A stretch of 64,000 bases of DNA from Microseira sp041929235 (lineage in GTDB: Bacteria > Cyanobacteriota > Cyanobacteriia > Cyanobacteriales > Aerosakkonemataceae). The notes beneath the pieces are model-generated. The model was not told the origin of the DNA. It saw only the letters and a program-made list of their open reading frames with translations, and did no database searches. The stretch is taken from NCBI RefSeq assembly GCF_041929235.1, contig NZ_JBHFNP010000045.1, positions 1 to 64,000 on the forward strand, written 5' to 3'. How positions within the stretch are numbered: position 1 is the first letter of the stretch; the number at the start of each line of letters is the position of its first letter. A program made the translations under genes and the position numbers. Positions 25,715-34,032 of the stretch are shown here, piece after piece.

Positions 25715-26759
25715 CTACAAAGATGCGCGCACCAAATCAATTTGACGCAAGCGAGATAAAAGGGTGCTTTCCGCAGTTTTCAATCGGAGAGTTTCGGCTT
25801 CTCGGTCGATTTCCTGCAACTGTTTTTGCAGCAGCAAGTTGTTTAACTCGGCTTGGCGGGAGTTGATATCGGCGTTGATGCGATCGCTCACCTGATTTTC
25901 GTACACATCGAAGCATTTTTGCACGGCTTCAAAAATAGTTTGCTGTTGCTCTTCGGCTATTTGCGGCTGGTATTTGGTGAATTCTTTCTTAGTTGCGGCA
26001 ATGAATTGTTGTCGCACGTACTCGGCTTGGATTGCTATTACCCCAATTCCGGCTAAAATTTCCCCCAATACAGAGAGGGTTAAACTAGCAAAAATTATGC
26101 CGATTGCCTGGAGGACGAGGGTAACGCAAACACAAGAAAGAACGCTTTGCCAAAACATATTAAAAGAGCCAATTCCTCGGTTGAGACTATCTGGAATTGC
26201 TCCAAATCCATCCATGACAGAATCCGCCCAAGTTGAGGCAGCGGGTTTATAAACATGTCCCACCGCGTAAAATCGATAGCGCAGGAGTTTACTATTCATC
26301 GCTTCCACAACTTCGTCGTATTGTATCGGGTAGTTTGCTGCTTTTTCTTCTAGTTGGGAGAAGGCGGCGGCGATTTTTTTGTTTGCGATGAATTCCCAAG
26401 CCGCAAGTTACTTTCTCGGTTTCACCGTACTTTAGCACCGTCAACAAAGCCGTACAGGGATTGACATCGCTGGGGAGTAAATTCTGTCCCAGTAAAGCAT
26501 TGAGAAAAGTAGTTTTTCCCCGCTTCATATCCCCTAAAACCAGGAGTTGAAATACACCCTGGCGCAAGTTCTCCCCCGTGGTAACGAGACGTTCGATATC
26601 TCGATCCAATCCTAATTTTCCGGAGATTTTTTCGCCTTCGGACTCCACTTGAGTGAGAGTTTGGGCGATCGCATCCAAAAGATCGGCAACTTCGGTACGA
26701 ACTTTGACAACGCGATCTAAATCTTCGATCCAGCCAGATGCTTTAACATTATCGCTCAT
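25715..26759 (-). pseudogene. Bacterial dynamin-like protein remnant, GTPase and trunk largely deleted
   Basis: From 26759 the frame encodes a dynamin N-terminus with P-loop GDMKRGKTTFLNALLG, the following LLPSDVNPCTALLTVLKYG and ETEKV. Near 26398 the frame changes. In the new frame LAAWEFIANKKIAAAFSQLE continues through a coiled coil and two hydrophobic stretches (LSCVCVTLVLQAIGIIFASL; LSVLGEILAGIGVIAIQAEY) to the stop at 25715, matching the membrane paddle and tail of BDLP-type proteins. Full-length BDLPs are near 690 residues; about 350 remain. Most GTPase motifs are gone, so the protein cannot be functional as a dynamin. A C-terminal frame of 197 codons could still be made. Confidence 0.78.
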
Positions 26760-26959
26760 GGATTTTTCCTGGAACTAAGAGGACAGACAAATCACTTCAG
26801 ACTTTAGCTTGCCCAAATTTCGCGGATAAAATACCAGAGTCTGGAGTCAAGAGTCTGACTACAGTATGGCCTGAGATCGGCTCAACTATTAGTGAACTGG
26901 CGATCTGGTAGCGATAGATATGGCAAGATGGGGAAAGTGTCTAGCGATCGCGCTTCCCC

Positions 26960-27373
26960 ATGTCTGCATCCAATCCATCCCTAGATTTCACGCTGCAACG
27001 CCTGCGCCTGGTACGTCAAGGTATACTGCGCCTTCACAAAGCGCTACTAGAGTCCGAACGGGTTGTTTACGAACAATTTTACGGACGCATTCAATCCAGC
27101 ACCGAGTTTTTTCAACTGGTTATCAATCACGATTGGTTTAGCTGGTTGCGTCCTATTTCCCAATTTATCGTTCAGATGGATACTTTCCTCAGTAGCAAAG
27201 AACCCGTAACGTTAACCGAAGCCAATCAGCTGCTAGAAGAAGCAAGAATGCTGCTAGATCCATCAGAAGAAGGCCCCAGCTTAAAAACGCGATACTATCG
27301 TGCTATCCAACGGGATCCGGCTATCGCCCTGATGCACGCAGAGGTGTCAAAACTGCTCGTAAATGACGTTTAG
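26960..27373 (+). CDS. Conserved hypothetical protein, helical
   Basis: A 137-residue protein (LQRLRLVRQGILRLHKALLE, RIQSSTEFFQLVINHDWFSW, LRPISQFIVQMD) rich in predicted alpha helix with no cysteines and no signal peptide. It recalls small cyanobacterial and proteobacterial hypothetical proteins that I cannot tie to a function. It is divergent from the broken dynamin gene and is followed by 286 bases before the next gene, so it is probably monocistronic. A GCGATCGC octamer lies just upstream. Confidence 0.7.
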   Translation: MSASNPSLDFTLQRLRLVRQGILRLHKALLESERVVYEQFYGRIQSSTEFFQLVINHDWFSWLRPISQFIVQMDTFLSSKEPVTLTEANQLLEEARMLLDPSEEGPSLKTRYYRAIQRDPAIALMHAEVSKLLVNDV

Positions 27374-27659
27374 AATCAACCTTCACTTCCACAAATCTGG
27401 TTGCTTCAGTTGTTGACATATTGGTTTTTCTGACCTCAACAGATCTCCAGCTTACAGAGCTTGCGTGTAAGATTTGTGAAAATTTGGCTTGATCTTGGTC
27501 ACAGCGTGCTAATAAAGTGTGTGATATACAGGGGTGCGATCGAGAGAGCAAAGATAAGGAAGACGAGGGAGATGAGGACGATAGGTTCACCACCTTCCTT
27601 GGCATCCTAGCAACTAAAATTGACCGCACCCCTATTTTCGTTTTGTTGGAGTATGACCG
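27374..27659. other. Intergenic region before the winged-helix regulator
   Basis: No gene is seen. A TTGGAG ribosome-binding site precedes the ATG at 27660. The stretch around 27520-27600 is purine-rich. No clear operator could be identified. Confidence 0.3.
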
Positions 27660-28421
27660 ATGAATCAGCGGGAAGATTTACATTTAGATCCTGAAGCATG
27701 TGAAGTAAGTTACAAAGGAACCCTTCTGCGCTTGTATCCCAAAGAATACGAACTGCTAAAGTTATTTCTCGATCATCCGAATCATGTTTTAAGTTCGGCT
27801 GCTATTATTGAACGCATTTGGGTTGACGATTCAATTCCAACTGAAAATGCAGTCAGAACTCATATTAAAGGATTGCGACGTAAACTCAAAGAAGCAGGCG
27901 CCGAAGATTTAATCCAGACAGTCCACGGTTTGGGTTATCGCCTTAAGCCTTTGTCAGGAAACACAACAAAATCGGATAATTCGTTGAGTTCACCGCTGAT
28001 GAAACTCCTGGCATTGCATAACATGGAGTATCTAATAGTGGATAGAGACTTAGTTGTTAAAAATATTTCTCCGGAAGTTAAAAAATATTCCGATTACCCT
28101 GCCGATCTCGCTATAGGCAGAGAAGTTACCCTAGCCTTCCCAGAGTTGACTGGAATCGAATCTATTCTTTTAGAGATTCTGGAAAATCAACGCCCCAGTT
28201 TTGAGATCAAAGAGATTGCTAGATCTTGCAATAGTTTACGGCCTGATTATATAAATATTTATGTAATGGCAGAGCCAACCCAAGAGCATTCAAACCAACA
28301 ATTACTTGTTTTGTTTGAGGACTCTTCAGAAAAAATGGTTTGGAAACAGCAGGTGGTTCAACAACAAAACGAATCATATTTACTAATGATTGGGTCTGGC
28401 GAGAGCGAGTCAGGGAACTAA
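27660..28421 (+). CDS. OmpR/PhoB-type winged-helix regulator with C-terminal PAS-like domain
   Basis: A 253-residue protein with the usual order reversed. Residues 1-100 are an OmpR/PhoB winged helix (RLYPKEYELLKLFLDHPNHV, NAVRTHIKGLRRKLK, HGLGYRLKP). Residues about 115-235 look like a PAS-fold sensor (MEYLIVDRDLVVKNIS, LAIGREVTLAFPEL, VLFEDSSEKMVWKQQ). There is no receiver domain, so it is probably controlled by a ligand or redox state rather than by phosphorylation. It faces the ComFB gene convergently with only 26 bases between the stops. DNA targets are unknown. Confidence 0.82.
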   Translation: MNQREDLHLDPEACEVSYKGTLLRLYPKEYELLKLFLDHPNHVLSSAAIIERIWVDDSIPTENAVRTHIKGLRRKLKEAGAEDLIQTVHGLGYRLKPLSGNTTKSDNSLSSPLMKLLALHNMEYLIVDRDLVVKNISPEVKKYSDYPADLAIGREVTLAFPELTGIESILLEILENQRPSFEIKEIARSCNSLRPDYINIYVMAEPTQEHSNQQLLVLFEDSSEKMVWKQQVVQQQNESYLLMIGSGESESGN

Positions 28422-28447
28422 AATCTATATATTGCAGCAAGCTTTGC

Positions 28448-28960
28448 TTACCTCAAGTAACCATGTCTCTCCCACATATCAATTGAGCGGGCGAGGAAAC
28501 GCGGGGATTTGCTATTCATTTCTCCACGGGAAGCTTTAATCAGACTTTGCTCAACAACGACTACTAAATTACTCCAAGACAGCTGCTCGTTTTGGAGTAA
28601 TTCCTTTAGTTTATCTAGCGCAACCTGAGCTGCTTGGGATTGTACATCGCCGTGGGACTGGAGGGGAATTACCCTTCGCAAGGGATCGCGTTGCACTGCT
28701 ATTATTGCCTGACGTACAGCTAGTAATATCTGCTGACCATACTGCTTTTGGGCGCGAGAGATTTGGTACTGCCAACCCTTTTGACTCGAAGCATACAGCG
28801 CTGGCAATCTATTCATTGCGTAGGTCATCACATCAATTTTATTAATAGATTGCGCGACGCGAGGCGGTAGCAAGAGCAGTTGTGCGTCTATCTCTTTAGA
28901 GACAAGAGTTTCCATGACGTTACGACAAACTTGAACCTGAGTGGGTTCGATGGCATTCAT
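28448..28960 (-). CDS. ComFB family protein, c-di-GMP receptor type (CdgR-like)
   Basis: A 170-residue protein with the ComFB block VMETLVSKEIDAQLLLLPPR, INKIDVMTYAMNRLPALYA and SSQKGWQYQISRAQKQYGQQ. ComFB-domain proteins of cyanobacteria have been shown to bind cyclic di-GMP and to influence cell size and competence-related behaviour. By family this is a small cytoplasmic receptor; the tail after residue 110 is variable. It stands alone on the minus strand. The start ATG has no strong RBS, but the N-terminal sequence fits the family. Confidence 0.82.
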   Translation of the reverse strand: MNAIEPTQVQVCRNVMETLVSKEIDAQLLLLPPRVAQSINKIDVMTYAMNRLPALYASSQKGWQYQISRAQKQYGQQILLAVRQAIIAVQRDPLRRVIPLQSHGDVQSQAAQVALDKLKELLQNEQLSWSNLVVVVEQSLIKASRGEMNSKSPRFLARSIDMWERHGYLR

Positions 28961-29198
28961 GGTTGATGGTTTTCTAATCTGGACTGATACATACGTTACA
29001 GACAGGGTGTGAAATTTTTGTGGAAATTAGCGATTTGTTGGCAGATTTTAAAGATTTGGGTAAAACTACCCGCAAGGGTAGCAGCAGAATGAGTATATGT
29101 GCGTATAGGCTGGTGCGATATGCCTCCCTTCCGCACTCGCGTTCGCCTAAAATATAAATAGCAATCCACCCTGAAAAGCGTTCCTTCAGTCAGCCGTT
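28961..29198. other. Intergenic region between ComFB and DUF29 genes
   Basis: This divergent gap should contain both promoters. I see no strong sigma-70 pair, hairpin or repeat in it. Confidence 0.3.
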
Positions 29199-29654
29199 AT
29201 GAAGATAAACCTAGAAGCTAACCGACACAGCTTATACGAGACAGATTACCTGAAATGGATTGAAACTACAGTGGAAAAATTACGAGTAAAGGACTTTTCA
29301 AACATCGACTGGGAAAATCTAATTGAGGAATTTGAGGACATGGGGCGGAGTGAGCGTAGGAGTCTAAAAAGTAATCTTATTATTGTTCTGCTGCACTTGC
29401 TCAAATGGCAATATCAGCCAGAATTGAGAAGCGGTAGCTGGAAGGGCAGCATAGTCGAGCATCGCAGACGCATTCGCGAAGCCGTTAAGGATTCTCCCAG
29501 CCTCAAACCTTATATTGAAGAGGTATTTGCTGAATGCTATTTGGATGCAATTGAACAAGCAAGTGCTGAAACTGGACTGCCAGAAGCAACTTTTCCCCAA
29601 TTATGTCCTTATACATCTACAGAAGTTTTAGACTCTAATTTCATGCCAGAATGA
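29199..29654 (+). CDS. DUF29 family protein
   Basis: A 151-residue DUF29 protein: YETDYLKWIETTVEKLR, DWENLIEEFEDMGRSERRSL, LLKWQYQPELRSGSWKGSI and EHRRRIREAVKDSPSLKPYI are the characteristic blocks. DUF29 proteins are all-helical, expanded in cyanobacteria and of unknown function. Copies are often next to mobile elements or toxin-like genes. This one is followed by ilvA in the same direction after about 120 bases and is probably independent. Confidence 0.88.
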   Translation: MKINLEANRHSLYETDYLKWIETTVEKLRVKDFSNIDWENLIEEFEDMGRSERRSLKSNLIIVLLHLLKWQYQPELRSGSWKGSIVEHRRRIREAVKDSPSLKPYIEEVFAECYLDAIEQASAETGLPEATFPQLCPYTSTEVLDSNFMPE

Positions 29655-29772
29655 TATTGATGTAGAATTGTCTCAAAACACCGATTTAGCAACAGTGAAG
29701 GGATAAGTTAAGTAATATACGCACTTGAGCTGCCAGCGCATTTTAATTGGTGGCTCGTTTCCACATAAAAAT

Positions 29773-30984
29773 ATGACTATCACATTGCAAGATATCCGCA
29801 AAGCATCTGAGTTAATTTGCTCCCAAGTTGCTCATACTCCCTGCTCCTATTCCCGCAAGCTTTCTGAAATGGTTGGAGCAGAAGTCATCCTAAAGTTTGA
29901 AAACCTGCAATTTGTCGGCGCATTTAAAGAACGCGGTGCTTTAGTAAAGCTGCTTTCCCTGACGCCAGAACAACGGCAGAAAGGGGTAATTGCCATGTCA
30001 GCAGGTAACCACGCCCAAGCAGTTGCATACCAAGCTCAGCGCTTAGGTATTCCAGCTTTAATTGTGATGCCCCACTTCACGCCAAATGCTAAAGTAGAAC
30101 GCACTCGTTCGTTTGGTGCCGAGGTAATTTTACATGGAGAAATTCTAGATGAAACTTTTGGATTAGCCCAACAAATTGCCCAGGAAAGGCAGCTTTGTAT
30201 CGTTCCTCCCTATGATGACGAAAAGATTATTACCGGACAAGGAACAATTGCTTTGGAAATGCTGGCAACTTACCCCGACTTGGAGGTGCTGGTAGTTCCT
30301 GTAGGAGGCGGAGGACTAATTTCGGGGAATGCAATCGCAGCCAAAAGCGTTCAACCTAATATTAAAATAATCGGCGTACAAACTGCCCGCTTTCCTTCTA
30401 TGTTACAAGCATTAGAAGGTAAACCAACTACCTGCGGCGGCTCAACAATTGCCGATGGAATTGCCATCAAAGCACCCGGAAAGTTAACGCTCCCGATTGT
30501 ACAAAAGCTAGTTGATAAAATTCTCCTGGTAGACGAAGGCGATATTGAAGAAAGCGTGCGCTTGCTGCTGGAATTAGAAAAGACAGTTGTAGAAGGAGCA
30601 GGTGCAGTTGGACTCGCGGCACTGCTTGTGCATCGCCAACTTTTTGCCGGACGAAAAGTAGGAGTTATTTTAAGCGGCGGGAATATTGACCTGTTAACCC
30701 TATCATCGATTATCCAGCGAAGTTTGGTTCGCTCTGGTCGGCTGGCGCGACTGTGCGTTCAAATCCGCGATGTTCCGGGCGCACTGTCCGAGGTGACGCG
30801 GTGCATTGGCGATGTTGGCGGGAATATTGTTGAACTTCACCATCAGCGTGCCTTCACCAGCTTACCTTTGCAGTTAGCAGAAGTGGAATTTGTGCTACAG
30901 ACCCGCGGACTTCAGCATCTGCAACAAATTATCGACACGCTGATAGATCGGGGTTTTCAATCTTCATTAAAGTGTGGGTTGTAG
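29773..30984 (+). CDS. ilvA: Threonine ammonia-lyase (threonine dehydratase) with C-terminal ACT domain
   Basis: A 403-residue PLP enzyme converting threonine to 2-oxobutanoate, the entry step to isoleucine. The PLP lysine lies in FVGAFKERGA, the substrate loop is MSAGNHAQ and the phosphate-binding glycine loop is PVGGGG. A single ACT domain follows from about residue 325 (LCVQIRDVPGALSEVTRCIG). This is the shorter form with one ACT domain, which can be biosynthetic or catabolic. I begin at the ATG of MTITLQDIRKA; a longer frame adds 16 codons without family similarity. It ends before a hairpin at 31018-31043. Confidence 0.9.
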   Translation: MTITLQDIRKASELICSQVAHTPCSYSRKLSEMVGAEVILKFENLQFVGAFKERGALVKLLSLTPEQRQKGVIAMSAGNHAQAVAYQAQRLGIPALIVMPHFTPNAKVERTRSFGAEVILHGEILDETFGLAQQIAQERQLCIVPPYDDEKIITGQGTIALEMLATYPDLEVLVVPVGGGGLISGNAIAAKSVQPNIKIIGVQTARFPSMLQALEGKPTTCGGSTIADGIAIKAPGKLTLPIVQKLVDKILLVDEGDIEESVRLLLELEKTVVEGAGAVGLAALLVHRQLFAGRKVGVILSGGNIDLLTLSSIIQRSLVRSGRLARLCVQIRDVPGALSEVTRCIGDVGGNIVELHHQRAFTSLPLQLAEVEFVLQTRGLQHLQQIIDTLIDRGFQSSLKCGL

Positions 30985-31017
30985 GGTATTTGAGGAAATA
31001 TAGTTAACCCTTAGTAT

Positions 31018-31043
31018 GTAGAGGCGTTGCAGAACGCCTCTAC
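31018..31043. terminator. Hairpin between convergent ilvA and nblA-like genes
   Basis: GTAGAGGCGTT and AACGCCTCTAC are perfect inverted arms around a GCAG loop. There is no long T-run on either side, so it may be either a bidirectional terminator or a repeat remnant. Confidence 0.6.
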
Positions 31044-31106
31044 GAGGATTTGATGCCTTTCATCACTCTCTTTCATCCCTTAAATAATTCACCATCACCG
31101 CTCTGA

Positions 31107-31283
31107 CTATAACGCACACTGTTTGAGCATATTGCGAATTACGTTGTCTTTAACCATTAGCAGCCGCGATGCTTGAATTAAGGTTTCTATCATCTGTTCG
31201 CGGCTCATGTTCTGAGCTGATTCTTCCATCAATCTCATTTGGAATTCTTGTTCCAGGGTTAATTCAAAGGCGCTGCTGTCCAT
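31107..31283 (-). CDS. nblA: NblA-family phycobilisome degradation protein
   Basis: A 58-residue protein with LTLEQEFQMRLMEESAQNMS and REQMIETLIQASRLLMVKDN, the helix-loop-helix pattern of NblA. NblA binds phycobiliproteins and brings them to the Clp protease during nitrogen or sulphur starvation. I start at the ATG of MDSSAFELTLEQ because GGAGG lies seven bases upstream; the frame extends ten codons further without similarity. The C-terminal end (MLKQCAL) is shorter than in many NblA proteins. The 0.5-kb upstream gap would hold its regulated promoter. Confidence 0.82.
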   Translation of the reverse strand: MDSSAFELTLEQEFQMRLMEESAQNMSREQMIETLIQASRLLMVKDNVIRNMLKQCAL

Positions 31284-31809
31284 AATAATCCTCCAAGGGC
31301 ATACAGTTTTCAAAACCTCTTGTTTATGAGCTTAATCTGACGGTTGCTTTGATTTCCTCTCCAAATAGAGCGATCTTGTCTTCTTTCTACTGACAGATGA
31401 GCCTATTACGACTCACTATGCAGCGAACGCATCTGCACTACTAACCTGAACTTACGATATAGTCCGTAGGTTAAAGAATAAAGAGGAAGGACGATTTTAA
31501 CTTGCAGTGGTGTACGATATCTACGAGGCGAATTGCGGGCAACAAATTGGGAAAAAATTTTAAGGTAACCAATTTGTCAGTGAGGCAAGTTAAGTCCGTT
31601 TAAGTACGCACACTTCAAGCAGAAGCACCGGATTGGGTAGATTTATCTAGGATCTGAGAAGTTTAACCCCAAAATTTTGGTAAAATCTACCTTAATTAAT
31701 ATTATAGCTCGCCAATAGCCGGAGTCAACAGTGGGCTGTCAACTGTTGCGGGTAGGCGGGAAACGAGATTACGAGCTATTTTAGTGGCAGAACCGATAAG
31801 CGAAAGTCT
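31284..31809. promoter_or_regulatory. Long intergenic region upstream of nblA and the TPR gene
   Basis: The region holds the minus-strand promoter of nblA and the plus-strand promoter of the TPR gene. A palindrome (CAACAGT at 31726-31732, ACTGTTG at 31742-31748) lies about 70 bases before the TPR start. I could not confirm an NtcA-type GTA-N8-TAC site. No coding sequence is apparent. Confidence 0.4.
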
Positions 31810-33675
31810 ATGTCAGAATCTCCACGCGATCGCTACCTTACCCTAATCGACGAAATCGTCCAAATGACCCTGAAAGGGAATATCCGCTCCAAACAGCAAG
31901 TGTATCAAATGCTGGCGAAAGAGATTGCGGCGGGGGAGGGGGAAATTTTTGAGCGGTGTTTGAGCGATCGCATGGTTGCGGCACAATCTGAAATAGACAA
32001 ACCCACCGATGAACTCAAGCAAGCAAAAGCTACTCGCAGCTTGAGGGCGATGAAAACGATTGAGGCCGAATTTTCCCGGTATCAAGTTGATAATCGGGTA
32101 TCGGCGGCGATTTTCGCGGCGACGAATGCGATCGCACTCGCCGAATCTAACCAACAACTTACCAACCTTTTGCAAGCGATCGACCCCAATCAAGCTCAAC
32201 CGTTAAATTTAGACCAAATTCAGCAATTAGCCAAAGCATTACAAAAACAAGCCGAATCCGATCCAGAAGCAAAGCGAGATTTGCAACGGCTATCTTTTGG
32301 TCTAACCGAGGGTCTAAAATCTTGGCAGAAATTGCAAGAACATTTAGTCAGTTGGATGTACGAGCAAAATCGCAGCATCGGATTTGAAGGCGCACCAGAA
32401 CAACGGGGTCCTTGGGGGCTATGGGCAAATCAAGTTAACAGTCCATTTCCTAAAGCATTATTTCACACTTTGGCGCTGAATCAATCCGTGGGCGAACTGG
32501 CAGAAAAACAACATCCAGAACTGAGCGGATTTGTAGAATTGGCAGTAATTTTACAATGCTTGCAGCGGGGATTGGTGAATTGGTTCGATCAATTAGTTTA
32601 CGATGCCAAAATTACGGAAAAATTGTCGATTTCCACTTATTTGACATTTGCCTTTATTTGGTCGCAATTAGCCAGCGGGTTTAGTTCCAGTTCTCACAAT
32701 CAATTCGCCAACGGCTGTTTTCAAGTGACGCTGCAAATCTTGCGAAACTTTTCCCAAAGAAATTACTTTCCCCTTTATGGCGGGATTTTTGCTTCTTTCA
32801 GCGGCAGTGCGTTGCGTTCCACATTGGATTATTTAGACGAACCACTGCGACGAGTTGAAGGCACTCAAGAGAAAGCAAGAATTCTGACCTTACTGGGATA
32901 TTCGATGGGGACAGTCGGGCGTTATAAAGAGGCGATATCGTTTCACGAACAGGCGTTGGAGATTGCGAGAAGGGAGAGCGATCGCATTTGCGAAATTGCC
33001 AATCTCAATCACATCAGTCGCATCCACGTAGCGCAAAAGAACTATCCCGAAGCCATCAATTACAGCCAACGCGCCTTAATATTAAGCCGTCAGAGTGGCG
33101 ATCGTTTAGGAGAAGCCAACGCCCTCGCAAATTTAGGTTACAGCGAAGTTATTCAAGCCCAACAATTAGAACGCGCCGAACCAGAAGTTTACGAAAGCGC
33201 GATTAATTACCTGCAACAAGGATTGCAACTATCCGAACGATTGGGCGACAACTACGGTGCCGGTTTTGCCTTGCAACAAAGTAAGGCACTTTGTTGCAGC
33301 AGTCTCGGCATTGCCCACATTGTTTTATCTCAGCCGCAAGTTGCTATTAACTATCTGCAATCAGGGTTTGAAGCGGCGCAAAAATCGGGCGATTTGTATC
33401 TCCAAGGGCTAAATTTGAGTTACTTAGCAGAAGCAAATTACAGCTTGCAACAAACTGAAAAAGCTATCTACATTGGCAGCTTGGGGATGTATTTATTAGA
33501 GCAAATAAACTCACCCCAATGGCGACAAACAGCCGGATTGGTAACAATCTTGCGCGGACAAGTTGGCAATGAAACCTTCCGAAATATCCTGCAAAAATAT
33601 CGCCCTCAAATCATTGCTGTAATTGGCGTAGATGGCTACGATTACATCCCGCAATTGTTGGAAAAATACCAGTAG
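31810..33675 (+). CDS. Large tetratricopeptide-repeat protein
   Basis: A 621-residue protein. The N-terminal third is helical (RDRYLTLIDEIVQMTLKGNI, ATRSLRAMKTIEAEFSRYQV) and looks like a region that precedes TPRs in several cyanobacterial proteins. From about residue 345 there are TPR-like repeats (GYSMGTVGRYKEAISFHEQA, NLNHISRIHVAQKNYPEAIN, ANLGYSEVIQAQQLERAEPE). There is no membrane segment or signal peptide, and no kinase or caspase-like domain. The likely role is a protein-protein scaffold. No neighbours suggest a partner. RBS is weak (GCGAAAG), but the N-terminus fits. Confidence 0.82.
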   Translation: MSESPRDRYLTLIDEIVQMTLKGNIRSKQQVYQMLAKEIAAGEGEIFERCLSDRMVAAQSEIDKPTDELKQAKATRSLRAMKTIEAEFSRYQVDNRVSAAIFAATNAIALAESNQQLTNLLQAIDPNQAQPLNLDQIQQLAKALQKQAESDPEAKRDLQRLSFGLTEGLKSWQKLQEHLVSWMYEQNRSIGFEGAPEQRGPWGLWANQVNSPFPKALFHTLALNQSVGELAEKQHPELSGFVELAVILQCLQRGLVNWFDQLVYDAKITEKLSISTYLTFAFIWSQLASGFSSSSHNQFANGCFQVTLQILRNFSQRNYFPLYGGIFASFSGSALRSTLDYLDEPLRRVEGTQEKARILTLLGYSMGTVGRYKEAISFHEQALEIARRESDRICEIANLNHISRIHVAQKNYPEAINYSQRALILSRQSGDRLGEANALANLGYSEVIQAQQLERAEPEVYESAINYLQQGLQLSERLGDNYGAGFALQQSKALCCSSLGIAHIVLSQPQVAINYLQSGFEAAQKSGDLYLQGLNLSYLAEANYSLQQTEKAIYIGSLGMYLLEQINSPQWRQTAGLVTILRGQVGNETFRNILQKYRPQIIAVIGVDGYDYIPQLLEKYQ

Positions 33676-33726
33676 GGTGCGTTAGCGGATTAATCTTACT
33701 TGATAATTAATAACCTCACATCTTGG

Positions 33727-33916
33727 ACTACGGGAGGTAGAACCTCCCGGATCTCGTTCCCAGGTTGAACCTGGGAACGAGAAATAACGAGAAATAAAAA
33801 AACCTCACCCAGTCGTTGCGTAGGGACACGGCATCTGACGATATCTCGGACAAACAGATAACTTTGATCGTGCCGTGTCCTGGCTGATGATTATGGGTAA
33901 TCTTAAGGACATGATA
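33727..33916. repeat. Cluster of palindromic repeats, including a solo MITE-D end
   Basis: Three dyads follow the TPR gene: GGGAGGTAGAACCTCCC at 33731-33747, then CGTTCCCAGGTT paired with AACCTGGGAACG (33755-33781), and GGACACGGCA at 33824-33833 paired with TGCCGTGTCC at 33871-33880. At 33891-33916 lies one end of the repeat seen whole at 52838 and 56802. The 27 bases at 33755-33781 are identical to bases 46467-46493 inside the helicase gene. Confidence 0.7.
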
Positions 33917-33950
33917 TAACCTTTGATACAAAAGCCCCCCTTTATTTTAT

Positions 33951-33993
33951 AGCCCGCGAAGGCGGGCTTTGTTTGTGTAGCCGCGAATGCGCG
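33951..33993. repeat. GCCCGC hairpin with TTTGTTTGTGTAGCC, repeat-C fragment
   Basis: AGCCCGC-GAAG-GCGGGCTTT is a stable hairpin, and the following TTGTTTGTGTAGCCGC matches, in reverse, the repeat-C elements at 39468-39624 and 44440-44985. Being at the 3' side of the minus-strand hydrolase, it may also act as its terminator. Confidence 0.6.
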
Positions 33994-34032
33994 TCGTTCG
34001 GCATAAAAGGGGCGATCAAAGCGGATTTGATA

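Noticed and set aside
29725..29772. Upstream extension of the ilvA start by 16 codons
   Set aside because: The extra residues do not resemble the family, and the ATG at 29773 begins the conserved N-terminus.
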